This document shows, piece by piece, positions 22,736 through 44,586 of a stretch of 64,000 nucleotides of DNA. Each line of letters starts with the position of its first letter. Positions within the stretch are counted from its first letter, which is position 1. The translations under genes were made by a program, and so were the position numbers. The notes below the pieces were generated by a model, which worked only from the letters and a program-made list of their open reading frames with translations, did no database searches and was not told the origin of the DNA. Source of the DNA: Phragmites australis (lineage: Eukaryota > Streptophyta > Magnoliopsida > Poales > Poaceae); NCBI RefSeq assembly GCF_958298935.1, contig NC_084929.1, positions 4,278,001-4,342,000 on the forward strand. The letters run 5' to 3'.

Positions 22736-24350
22736 TAGAGGGGGAGTGAATAGGCGCCTCAACAAATTTCTTTCAAAATAGATGACATTTTCCTATTTCT
22801 CACCCAACGCACCTCAAAATGCTCAAGCAGAAACAAAAGAATTAGAGAGACAAAGCAATAAAACTAGTTCCATGGTAACATGACTCCACAAATGAAATAT
22901 GAACTATAGGTTCCATTCAAGACCATTCCATGTGTCTTTGTGCGCAAAAACTCGCAACTTCCAAAGAAATTAGAGAAGATGGACACCGAAAAAGGTTATC
23001 CTCCAAGATGATAGTCTAGTAGCAAGGAGACTCAAGACCCGCTCAAATACATGAGTATGTGAGTGTTTAAGCCACTAGCATAAAGAAAAATAACCCTGCA
23101 AAGGTGAAAAACTGCAGCTCAAAGAAAAGATCTCCGGGCAAGAAACCTCTCCAAGTTGATGATCTAGAGGCAAGGGTACTCAAGACCCATAAGCATATAC
23201 TCGTATATGAGTTTTTATGTCTCTAGCAACAAGAAGAATGATCTCACAAGGTGTTAAAATTTTAGTCCAAAAACCAAAATGAAAATCAAAACCGAAAACA
23301 TAAAAACTTGCAAATTTGCAAGGGAATAAATAGAGGGAAACTAGAAAGAAGGGAATTCAAGCATATGCAAAAATATAAACTTAATTATTAAAAAAAATCA
23401 GCCCTATTTTAGGCGGATTATAAAGATTTATATCTCAAAACTCTCACCTATTACATAGGCTAAGCACTCATCCTTCTCTCCAATAAAACATTAGCTCTAA
23501 GGCTCTCAAATGGGTGGCACAATGCGGCTTAAGTGACTGGTTCAAAGCTTTGTGTAGCCCTACCCCTCTATTTATAGGCATAGGAAACTTGGCCATTAAA
23601 TTTCCTAGCTTTTCATCAAAATATCTTTTTCTTGTAGTGCACTCATACCTACCACCGAAGGTATTTTGGTCAATTTTCTTCTCTATTCATCGGACTGCCG
23701 CGATACCTTCATGACTTAGCTTCGCCTCGACGTAGGTTTCACGATGGTGCCACATACTCCTCCAGTCCTCCCACGATTTTGAGGTCAAATCACGAAATCG
23801 CCTGCACTCTTCTCAAAGCGTGACTCACCGTTTTGCTTACACCTTAAGCAAGCACTTCGATGTCGACGCGTGTACTCCGTCATGCGATCTTGACTGCCGG
23901 TAAGTCTCTCCCGCTCCCGATCTCTCAGGCCGCCTTGTCACTTGCACTGGCATTCCCTTCTTTTGACTTTGTCAACACGTCGTCTCCATCCGCCTTCAAT
24001 ACTTTGCTTGATCTCCACGTGTTCAGCTAGGATCACCCTTGACTCCGCCCGGCCTCCTTAATCGTCTGGCACTAAGCACTCCGCTTAGCCCCGATCATCC
24101 CACTATCGACCGTCAAATTGCATCCATCACCTGCACACCATGAGACAAGCAAATACATATCTCCAACTCTAATTCCAATTAATCCATAATCATTATACTC
24201 AAATGAAATCTAAAATCAATTCAAATCACATCAAAACTCATACAAAACCGAAGATCATCAAACTAAATAAATAACAATATCAATCAATCATCATAAGAAA
24301 ACTAAGACATATTTCAACTTGATTTCTCAAACTAGCGTAGCCTGTCTGTT
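22736..24350. repeat. Unclassified dispersed-repeat-like sequence
   Basis: The phrase CTAGAGGGGGAGTGAATAGG at the left is one I associate with a common, poorly classified grass repeat. Inside, two imperfect blocks (about 22993-23112 and 23143-23262) share CTCAAGACCC and a TCTAG..GCAAGG pattern. Pyrimidine-rich sequence lies at 23750-24150. There is no open frame of note and the boundaries are uncertain. Confidence 0.35.
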
Positions 24351-25524
24351 ACCCTAAGCTCTGGAGTGGACATGTGATCCTAAATAAGGTAGGATTTCGA
24401 TCTCTTCTTATGAATGGTAACTACAGATTGGAGCGCATCCTCCGATGATACGAATAGAGAAAAAAAATCGAAACAACGTTCCCTACCTTGCAATTCTGAT
24501 TCGTATGATGCGTGTATTAGACGTGCATTTTACATGGCATCGTAATAAATTGAAACGATCATGAGAAGGTGATCGCTTCCAATCTTGATGATGAGCACTT
24601 CAATTTGAGTGATAATCTCATTCCTATTTCCTAAAGCCCTAGATTTGGTCCTTGTATGGCTCAATTCCTCGCCCTAGCCGGTGGTTATTCCAGTGTCACG
24701 ATGAAAGTGATATAAACTTACCAATCAAGCAATATACTATTCAATGCTTATGTAATTATGTTTGCCTCCTGGTGCCTTGCCTAATCTAAAACCCATGATC
24801 AACCTACAAGTAGTTAAGTTGTCCTGCATTCGGCTGCAAACTCCGAACAAGCTCTTCATTTTACCATCAGAAACTTCAACAAGCGGTGGTACTGGATCGC
24901 TACTTCCTTGAAAACTACTATTTTTTCGTCGGACAAAAAGGAACAGAGAACTAAGGAGACTCTGGCATTTACTAATATTGGCTCCGGTTGGGCACTGACA
25001 AGAATCATTTGTGATTTAAGCCTTTACTAACTATTTCTCTGTCTAAGTTACTTGTTCAGGTATCGGGTTCCGTACTCAACGGAGCATGTATCATCGAGCT
25101 GCGCTCTTTGCAGCCCTGTGTAGACTTGAGCAAAGCTCATACTACGCTAGAGCTCGGCCTAGGTCCCTACGTCCCCGCAAATTATGGCTTAATCCCAGCT
25201 CATTTTGCTGAAATATGTCTATATAACTCAGTGAATTATATTTGAAAGTATTTTGAGACAAATTTGCACATACTATTTCACTTGTTTTCAGTCACTTGTT
25301 TAGGGTCACATATTATTTTTATTGCTGACAAAGTGCATCACATGTTACAAACTTAAAATGCCGTGGAACTTTTATTCTGCCTCAGGCCAAGAAAGTCCCA
25401 AACCTGGGAAATCGTAGGCACGTCTACGTCTACGCATGTCTTGGGCTAAGACAAACCAGAGCCAAGTCCATGCATGCATACAAACTGGAGCACGAAACAA
25501 AGAGAAGCACAAAATTAACTGTTG
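24351..25524. other. Spacer without recognised feature
   Basis: AT-rich to mixed sequence. I see neither coding similarity nor element ends. Confidence 0.35.
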
Positions 25525-26488
25525 CTAGACACCGAAACAGAACACAGCTGACGACCTGCACAATAGGTGATCCGCCAGACAGAGCCCAGGTCGTCGCAGC
25601 TTCTCCCCCACGACGCCATCGAGACTCCCCGCCATTTCTGCTGTCATGTCGCCTTCTAGTCCTCGACCTCCCCCTTCCGAAAGAAGGCTGAGCTCTTGAA
25701 TGACCACATCCGTTCCATGCTGCACAGCGCCACACACCGCCTCCTCGTCGGTGAGCGGGCAGCCGAGGAACTCCGCCAGCCGCCTCACGCTCCCCACGGC
25801 GTCCTCCTCCCGGTGCTCGTACCGGAGGAACATCACCTCCTCCGGCCTCGCCACGCTCTCCTTCCAATACTCGGCCATGCATGTGGTCCCCCACCGACTG
25901 GAACGGTGACACACCATCGCAGAACAGGCCGAACGCCTCGGCGAACGGCGTCACGGCGGACACCGCCGGTTTGATCGTTGAGGTAGTGACGGAGCGAGAC
26001 GAATGCGTCCTTGGGATCTCGACACAGGTAGACGATGCGGCACCCGACTCCTGCACGGACGCCGGCAAGGCCGACAACGGCGTGTGCATGGCCAAGACGT
26101 GCGGAGACGGCATCTCTTCGAGGAGCGGGCCGGCCGGGGCCGAGCCGTGGTTCTCGTAGAGGGAGTGCAGGAACGGGACCAGCTCGTGGGGGTTGGAGAC
26201 GAGGAGTGGATGCTGCGCGTCGGTCGGTCCGTGGCGGCCGCGGTGCATGACGCAGAAAGCGAGCGCCTTGAGCCACGTCGTGCTGAACTTGGGCATGGTG
26301 GCGAGGATGATGTCGGTTAGTCGGGCGACGAACGTGTCCCGCATGGCCAGCGTCGGCGCCATCAGGTGCCCCGGGTACCAAAAGCCGTCGTACTTCTGGT
26401 ACGGGAAGCTCCCTTGGCCCTGCTGGGAGGCCGCCAGCTCCTCATACTTGGCAAAGGCATTCGGGCATCAGTTCTAGCCGACGACCAT
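25525..26488 (-). pseudogene. Cytosolic sulfotransferase (SOT) pseudogene
   Basis: On the minus strand the sequence starts at ATG 26488-26486, but the fifth and seventh codons are stops. Family-like peptides follow: KYDGFWYPGHLMAP, then LATMPKFSTTWLKALAF. This is the PAPS-binding loop, where functional enzymes read PKSGTTW. Later come HPLLVSNPHELVPFLHSLYE, then VYLCRDPKDAFVSLRHYLN in a second frame, and EYWKESVARPEEVMFLRYE in a third. It ends with a SOT-like EKLRRPGL segment. At least three frame changes plus two early stops rule out a working enzyme. It has no introns, as is usual for plant SOTs. In life the family transfers sulfate from PAPS to hydroxylated small molecules. Confidence 0.88.
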
Positions 26489-27436
26489 CTCGTCGTGGCT
26501 TGTTTCTGACTTGCTTAGAGAACAATGGATGCTGCTCTAACTTGACATATATACACTCATGCAAACTTATTGTCGATAATTGGTGAAGTCCACTATACAA
26601 ATACTTATTTAAAACATGTATATCTGGTCGTCTGTCGCATGCGCCCATCGACCTGTACACGCCTCGAAAGTGACCTCGACACTTATCGCCGGCCTACACA
26701 TGTAGCGACCCGCCCCATCCGTCTCGCTGGTCCCCAACGGCCTGCACCATGTTGGCTCCACGCTTCCTGCAGTGATGCACCTCGCCGGTCTCCGTCCATC
26801 CGCGACACTTCGACGCGCCCTACTGCCTCGACGCAATCTGGAGTGAACCCCTGCCTCCTCATCCTCGCCTCTGTAGCCCCTATCCGCCATCACCCCATCG
26901 TCAGACATTGTCGAGTTCCCCTGACACGTCTACCATCGCGTCCTCAAGGACAATCCCAGTGTCTCTTCGACGATGATGATTAATTTTAGAGAAATCATTA
27001 TGTGTAATTTTCAGCTCCTATTACGTATAAGAAAAATGTGGCAACCGTGGTAAGCAATCATCTTCTGAATTCAGGGGGGAAAAGGACGTACACCATTCAA
27101 ATGGGCCTCGGGCCACGTTGGACCCTACCTGAGCCGGTTCCGAGCACGTGAAAAATAGTCACATGTATAATTTTTGTCGGTCGAATAAGAAAAAGAAAGC
27201 ATAGGAAACTCAACAATTCTTTTGATCCGAACAGATCCTGTGCACCAAGATACCTTGGGCAGGAATCAAGATCTATGTGTACCGACATGCATGCTCGAAT
27301 CTCGGTCGTGCACTCATGTTGGTTTCAGAGTTTTGGTGTTTTTTTAAGCAGTAATTTTTAAAAAAACTTTAACTAACAATAAAGTTTAAAATATTGGTTT
27401 AAGAGTTTTGGTTTTTTTTAAGCGTTAGTAACTACT
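26489..27436. other. Spacer without recognised gene
   Basis: The GC-rich part (26640-26980) has chance open frames on both strands with no family resemblance. The rest is AT-rich. Confidence 0.35.
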
Positions 27437-27438
27437 TA

Positions 27439-27693
27439 CTCCCTCTGATCATAAATACATATTGTTTTGGAGAATATTTAGTAAAATTTTAAAAACTTTA
27501 ACTAACAATAAATTTTAAAATATTTAGTTTGAAAACCTTAAAATTATATGTGTAAATTTATCTTGAAAAATAATTTCATAATATCACAAATTCAAAAGAT
27601 TTTATAAATATATTTTAATAGAAAATAATGTGAAAGCTATGTATTACAGATTGTGACATATCCAAAATGATATGTATTTATAATCAGATGGAG
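27439..27693. mobile_element. Stowaway-type MITE
   Basis: Imperfect terminal inverted repeats of about 33 bp begin CTCCCTCTGATCATAAATAC at the left. The right end, read in reverse complement, begins CTCCATCTGATTATAAATAC. Both sides carry the TA target-site duplication (27437-27438, 27694-27695). It is 255 bp, AT-rich and non-coding. Confidence 0.85.
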
Positions 27694-27699
27694 TACTAA

Positions 27700-28003
27700 G
27701 GGGTTATTTGGTTCTTGCCCCAATAAGCCAAGTCAAAATTTGGCCGCACCCCAAAAATTTGGCTTCCGTTTGGATAAGGGCAAAATTTGGTTGCGTTTCG
27801 AAAAATTTAACTAGTCAATTTTTTTCCTATAACAGAGCTACATAAAATTTTAACGTCTAAAATAGCCGTCCTAATTTTTGGCCCCTAAAATTTTTAGTCG
27901 ACATCAAACCAAATACTGCTCATATGACTAAAGCTTAGCATGATTTCAATTTTAACATAACTAGATTTTAACTTGGTTTCATAGTGCGAGAACCAAACAT
28001 CTC
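27700..28003. mobile_element. Tourist-type MITE
   Basis: The left end reads GGGGTTATTTGGTTCTTG. The right end in reverse complement reads GAGATGTTTGGTTCTCGC. TAA target-site duplications lie at 27697-27699 and 28004-28006. At 304 bp and with these ends it fits PIF/Harbinger-derived Tourist elements. It lies four bases from the preceding Stowaway element. Confidence 0.75.
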
Positions 28004-30262
28004 TAAGACTACCCCCAACTATAATCCTTTCATTTCGTTCTCTTCCCGATTCCTTTTCCTGTTTATATTCCCTTTATTTCCTCTCATCTTTAACAGGTTC
28101 TCTTCGAGGGGAATCGCGAAGAGAAATGAGAGAGAATTTCGTCCTGAATAAAATGACTCTAAAAATCTCATTATGAAGAGAAACCATTGAAACACTGAAG
28201 GAAACGAGAATAACTTCAACAAAAATCTCTCCCGCGAAGAGAAGCGAGTTCGGTCTTAAGTGCATACTGCAGTGAAAAGATCACTGTTGTTTGCTCCTCT
28301 TGACTCTGTAGGAATTGCATGCATGCTCTTTGACTGAATGGACACTACGGTTCCAGCAACAGCAGTTGCTGCGGGTATCGACACTGCAGCCCTGAAATCG
28401 TGCCGACACCTGACAGGCGTCCTGTTAGAATGCATGCATGCATGCTGACACTCTCCTTTTGCTAGTGTAAGGATCCTTTTGGTCGAGCCTAGATGTTAAT
28501 TGTTTTTTAAAAAGTTACAAAATTGCTTTTTAAGAAAATAAAATAAAAAGTTAGAAATTAGTTGAGATGATTTTTTTTTGATTTTGATGTGCTAAGAAGT
28601 TAAAAATTTATTAAAAATCCAATAGTAAAAAGTTATCAGCCTGAAACAAAAACTAAAAAACCAAAAACCAAAAATCTTATCCCAACGGAATATGACGGCC
28701 TTCTTCGCGCACAGTTCACGAGTCATGATAAAAAGAGAAGTAGCCAACGGGAGTTGGGAAAGCCACAGAGTCGCCGGCCGCGGAGGATGAGCAGTCCCTC
28801 GACCCGCAAAGCTTTCGGTTGGAGCGTTGGCCAGCGCGGGGGCGCGGCCCACGGGATCCTTTGCGGCGGGGTTATAGCGTTCACGCCACCGATCGAGGAG
28901 AGGTTTGGTGTGAGGTAGCTGTCCGTGTGTGGAGGCAGCAGCAGGACGATCCTGCCCAACTGCCATGTTCTGCGCTGTCAGAGGAGGGAATGTGCACGTC
29001 GACGTGCGAACAGTTTGGTCCATCGGCTGCTAGTGGTTATCACCTATCATCAACCTCTGGTCGTGATAAGCTATAGACACTGGAAACTAGAGATGTAAAC
29101 GGCTCAAAAATGGTTGGATCAACACTGTAATTAGGATACAACATGGATAATGTAATGCTAATCAAACAAGAATGTAATATGCAGATATTTCTCATGACAT
29201 AAAATTCAGTTAATAAGACTCTAACCATAGAAATTATGGTATAGAAAAGATATGTTACGCTAGAAAAAGACGGTAGGAAGTCATAAGTAGCCGTTTCCAT
29301 TTTTTATCGTGGTATGGAAAATAAATATGACCTCATTTTCAATGCGACAGTAAAAATATTAGATCAAACACACTATTTTGTTTTTAATTCAAATAAGGAT
29401 CAACCGAAAATAATCCAAACAATTTTCATTCTACTAGAAACCATTCTTAGTCCATGAGCATTTGTTGTGTAGTTGCTATTGAGAAATTTGAAAATTGTTG
29501 GATCAATCCCATAGATGTATCTGGCTGCGGCGTTTTCTTTGAGAGATCTGACTTCCAAATCACCAATAGGCCAATGCCTAAGTAAAAAGATTACACAACC
29601 TACTCAATGTTCACAATGGAGACTTGATTATCGCCATGGCCAAGCTAATTAACACAATACATCGTGATAATAGCTTACATGAGTTTATACTATCCTAGAA
29701 AATGTAAATGATCTTTTCTTTAGGAGATAAATTTTTTATTTGCATTGCAAACATCCCTAATCCAAGATTTTCCATGGTAAAATGACTTATCCGGTATATG
29801 CCAACGGGTCTACAAATATTACCCTTATTCGCCATCGCTGTGACCTCGGTTAACCTTTTCCTTCAAATTTCTATGAAAATAGCCATTATACCTTTATATT
29901 CTTTCTCCCTCGTCCCCTCTCCTATCTGTCCTGTTACTTGCGAGCAGACATTAGAGCAGGGGCAAGCTTGGTGATGGGGAGCTGCCCGAAAATAATCCAT
30001 GGCGCCATAAAAATAATCCAACTTAAATCCTAGGTCCCCCACAGGATAACCACACCCTATGAATAACCAAAATAAGTTTACAATCTTTGTACTTTTTTAC
30101 TAGTGCCCTAAAAAGTGTTGAAAAAATAAGATTTTTTTATTCAACATCGAAGTACAGTATGATGAGAAAATCGATCGAATTTCTCACTTTATGATCTAAT
30201 CACCAAGATCACCAACCAGATTTCTCTAGCAATTTGAACTAAACTACAAGGCTAGGACTATA
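28004..30262. other. Intergenic AT-rich region
   Basis: A GA-rich, partly self-complementary stretch at 28020-28260 may be another small MITE, but I could not define its ends. A GC-rich island at 28690-29060 has chance open frames. The remainder is AT-rich and without recognised genes. Confidence 0.35.
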
Positions 30263-30557
30263 TCCCCTCCGTCCAAATATATTCTTACAGGAAAATAACT
30301 ACCCTCTCTTTTGGTGAATGTATCACATTTTTTTATATTGACACGGTTTTCAATATGCAGTTTGTCTGCTATATTTTATATGAAAATGATAGTAAAAATT
30401 GTAAAATTATTTTGCTATGAATTTTTTTCATAAAAATCCTAATGATACAAATTCCATATAGACAACCAAAATAGTAGTTTTGAAGTTAGCGATCAAAGTT
30501 AGAATGGTTTGACTGCATGTTTTTTTTATGAAATCATACATTTACGAAGAGAGGTAG
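30263..30557. mobile_element. Stowaway-like MITE (degenerate)
   Basis: Left end TCCCCTCCGTCCAAATATAT. Right end in reverse complement CTACCTCTCTTCGTAAATGT. TA dinucleotides flank both ends. The terminal repeats match only loosely. Confidence 0.45.
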
Positions 30558-30567
30558 TAGAATGTTA

Positions 30568-30807
30568 CTTCCTCCTATCCGATAAGTGTTGTTTTGAATA
30601 TTGATACGATCTCTAAAACACAACTTTAATTACTATTTTTTCTATATAATATATTGATAAAACAAGGCAAAAAGATATTATTAAGAAAGTACTTTTCGAT
30701 ACAAATCTATCTATACTATTTTTAAATATCTAAATTCAATACATAAAAATAATTTGTAGCTAAAGTTTACAGGCAACTTAAACAATACTCATTTTGACCG
30801 GAAAGAG
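30568..30807. mobile_element. Stowaway-like MITE (degenerate)
   Basis: Left end CTTCCTCCTATCCGATAAGT. Right end in reverse complement CTCTTTCCGGTCAAAATGAG. TA lies on both sides. It is 240 bp and non-coding. Confidence 0.5.
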
Positions 30808-31662
30808 TACATGGAAAAAAAAATGTCGTCCCACTAAATCGGATACCAAAACTTAATGCTAGACCACTTGATGGTGCGTATCTACCGCCATCCCACTAGA
30901 TATCATAGTATTATCTACTAATGACACACAACATCTTGAGATAAAAAAACACAAGCCGGCCATCCTCCTTGCCCAAACGGCCAAACGCACAAACAATCCA
31001 TGTCAAAACAAGATGAAAAAAAGATGAAACATTACCTTACCCAAAACATCACCTTTTCCTTTGCCTGCAAAAATGGATTTTTTTTTTCAAACAGCAAAGA
31101 AATTCCATTTTGAAGCTACCTTTTTCTCTCTCATTTAACACCTTCCTCCTCCTTTCGTGCATATATTTAACGTATTAAAATGTATTTATAAATCTATTTA
31201 ATTTATAATATTATAAAATAATTTTTGAACACAAATATATTTAAGTTTTTTAAATTAAATATTTTAAAATCTATTTTTAGTTAATTTTTTTAAAATTTAA
31301 CAAATATTTTTTAAAATCATATGCATTTATAACTGAGGAGAATAAAAAAGAGAGAGAAAAAAAAGACAGCCAGCCAGCCCAACTCTCTTCTCCTCCTCCG
31401 CCTTTCCCCAAGGCCCCAATCCCCATTCCCAATTCGCTCTTCAAATCCGGCGCCCGCATTCCCGAACCCCGCAGATCTAGGTTCCGCCGCCGCCGGATCC
31501 CCCGCCGCCCTTGACGCCTCGAGATTCCCGTGATCTCGCCACCAAGCCGCCAAGTTGGCGCCGCAGCGGAGGTCGCAGCGCCTCGCGGGCGGCGGCGCGG
31601 GCTCCGCCGCCGCCGCCGCCTCCGCCCAGCCGCCCGGGCAATCCGGCGCCGCGCAGGCCGCG
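30808..31662 (+). promoter_or_regulatory. Upstream region and 5' UTR of the kinesin-13A gene
   Basis: AT-rich to about 31330, then an abrupt change to pyrimidine- and GC-rich sequence that probably marks the 5' UTR. The frame upstream of the ATG is open to a TTG at 31555 but contains no ATG, so translation should begin at 31663. Confidence 0.5.
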
Positions 31663-42425
<10,763 letters not shown>

Positions 42426-43987
42426 TTTGATCATCAGTGACTTTGGCCCTTCGCCTGGTCTTTTGATTGAGCTCAACCGTGGTCCATTAGAGGTTTTCCT
42501 CTTGTGCGCACCTGTAATGTTGTATCAAAGCAAGGTGCTGAAAGAAGACACGAGTAGCTCAGGGCGGGGTGGGACACCGGGTTGGTATCATCCGGACACT
42601 TGGTTTATCAGGTTTGATCACCAGTTTGCTAATAGTCCTTTCTACAATGGGGCTGCTTGGGCGTGTTTTTTTGGCAATGCATGACTTGCCCTCTTTGCCT
42701 TTTTTCTTTTGTACGAGAAGTGACTGTTGTATGCAGATATCAGTGGGTTGATTTTGGCGGTGGCACTTTTATGAACATAGATACATTGTTGTTGTATATC
42801 CAATACTGATATTGTTTGTATTGGAAAAGGAAAGGGTGTGTATGATGGACTTGTATTTATTTAATCCTCATTTGAGTCGGTTTACATGATCCGAATGATC
42901 CACTGAGTGTGCATGGCTGGATGCAAGTTCATTTTCAGCTTTTATTGTAACGAATGCTTTAATTTGCATCAGGATTTGTACATGACGGTTGGAAACATGA
43001 GCATTTTTTAACCCTGCCTGCTACATAATAGTTTGCTATTAGCTCGATTCATTATTTGAAGCTACTTGTTTGTGCATATCTGATAGAGGTAGAATAGGAT
43101 ATGCATTTGAAGCTTCAGCTCTAACGGATTCTCAAGCTCAATTGATTTTTCTTCGACTCCAGCTCGAAATCAAATTGAAACCTGCGAACCTTGAGATTTT
43201 CTTGTAGTCTGCTTTTAAGTCTCAATTGCATTTGCAAGTGTTTTGGTTTCCAATCATGCTTCACTGAAGAACATGACGGCATATGTATTTGTTCTCAATC
43301 ATTGCTTCATCTTGCTACCAAGTGGGATGGTGGGAGGCGATCACAGGAGGTGGCAGTCAGCGGAGGGTAGGGTGAGGCAAGGGCGTCATGGTGAAGTGTT
43401 AGGGGCAGGTGGGGAGGAGGCAATGTGGCGTGAGAAGGTGGCGAGGGCACCGTCGCCCTTTGATGGTAGAAGGAGAGGGACTACACGAGGAAGACGAAGA
43501 TAGTGGGGAGCTCATAGGGTGTTCGACTTATGGAGGCACTTATAGCTTTTAGCAGCATAAAAACACATGGCCATTTGCAAATCCATCTCTTTTTTTATGA
43601 TTATAAGGTGACATACATGCACATACACCACTCAGGCACAAATCCATATCTTTTGTTGGCAATTAGTTTTCTAATCCCATTAGCAATCTATGACAGTCGG
43701 TGGTAAAACTACAGTGATTTAAAGGTAGCGTGATAAAGTTGCAATAATGTGGCAGAAGATTGCATGATCTAGGGGCATATGAAACAATTTAATCATGTTA
43801 AAAGTTGGAAACTTTTTACTAGAAACTTCATGAAATTCCTATATTGGAAGCACGACCTAGAAATCATAAGCGACAATTACATAGGTAGACAATACGAGAA
43901 AAAAAATACAAACACACATTAAAATATACATTCTCTGGATATTTCTCCTATACCAGATACATACATACATAGGCATCACAAAATTAA
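42426..43987. other. Kinesin 3' UTR and intergenic spacer
   Basis: The first 400 bases or so are probably 3' UTR. A purine-rich island (43320-43505) has a chance open frame rich in Gly/Arg. I see no other gene. Confidence 0.4.
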
Positions 43988-44378
43988 AGTCATGTTTAGA
44001 TGGTGCCCGTGCTAGTCCCACCAAACCATCGGCACCCAAAAAGTTGGCGGACCATTTGGCCACCGACGATTCGCTCGCGCGTTGGCGTGGAAATGAATTG
44101 GGAGAGCCAACGGAGACTAAGTGAGCCAATAATAAAAAAACTCGACTGATCTAGAAGGAACTAGATGGTATTATATTAAAAAAAAATAGACATTCAAATT
44201 TGAGTTGAAGAGAATTTGAAATTGGATGGTGGAGGTGTACACCCATATCTCCCACCAACTTAGCTAGACTCAGTTTATGGTGAGCCAATAATTAATGTTC
44301 ATCCAAACGAGTACTCATGAACTCAATTAACGCCATTTTTTTGGCAGGACAGCTCCAGGCTTCGATCCAAACGAGCCC
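43988..44378. mobile_element. Possible Tourist-like MITE with a SINE inside
   Basis: The left end AGTCATGTTTAGATGG resembles the reverse complement of the right end, GGGCTCGTTTGGATCG. TAA flanks both sides (43985-43987 and 44379-44381). The match of the ends is weak. The 391-bp length includes the 146-bp SINE plus its duplication. Confidence 0.4.
44134..44279 (-). mobile_element. SINE (tRNA-derived type), minus strand
   Basis: Flanked by perfect 13-bp direct repeats GTGAGCCAATAAT (44121-44133 and 44280-44292). On the minus strand it carries TAGCTAAGTTGGTGGGAG (A-box-like), a B-box-like region, CTCTTCAACTCAAATTTG and a T-rich tail, as in grass SINEs of the p-SINE/Au kind. It is 146 bp and non-coding. 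Confidence 0.7.
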
Positions 44379-44381
44379 TAA

Positions 44382-44586
44382 AAGACAAACTGTGGGAGAA
44401 AGAGCCGTCCAGTTTATCAACGGCCGTCCATCCTAAAACAAACGGCGGATCCTCCTTCACGCGCTTTTGAACGCTTCAACTTTAACGATTTGTTCGGTTC
44501 GTCGTCGACAACCTTCATTTCCACCCCCCCCCCCCCTCTCTCTCTTCCGTCGTCGCCGTCGCCGGCTAGGAGGTGGGGAACTGAGG
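44382..44586 (+). promoter_or_regulatory. Proximal promoter and 5' UTR of the PP1 gene
   Basis: A pyrimidine-rich leader with a C/CT tract at 44524-44548 lies just before the ATG triplet run. No certain TATA box was seen. Confidence 0.4.

Noticed and set aside
25430..26362. 310-residue open frame over the sulfotransferase region as an intact gene
   Set aside because: Family motifs switch between three frames along it and the true start region has two stops, so the long frame is accidental in its second half.
31555..31662. N-terminal extension of kinesin-13A
   Set aside because: The upstream open frame starts with TTG; the first ATG is at 31663 and gives the conserved MGDSGDAVMARW start.
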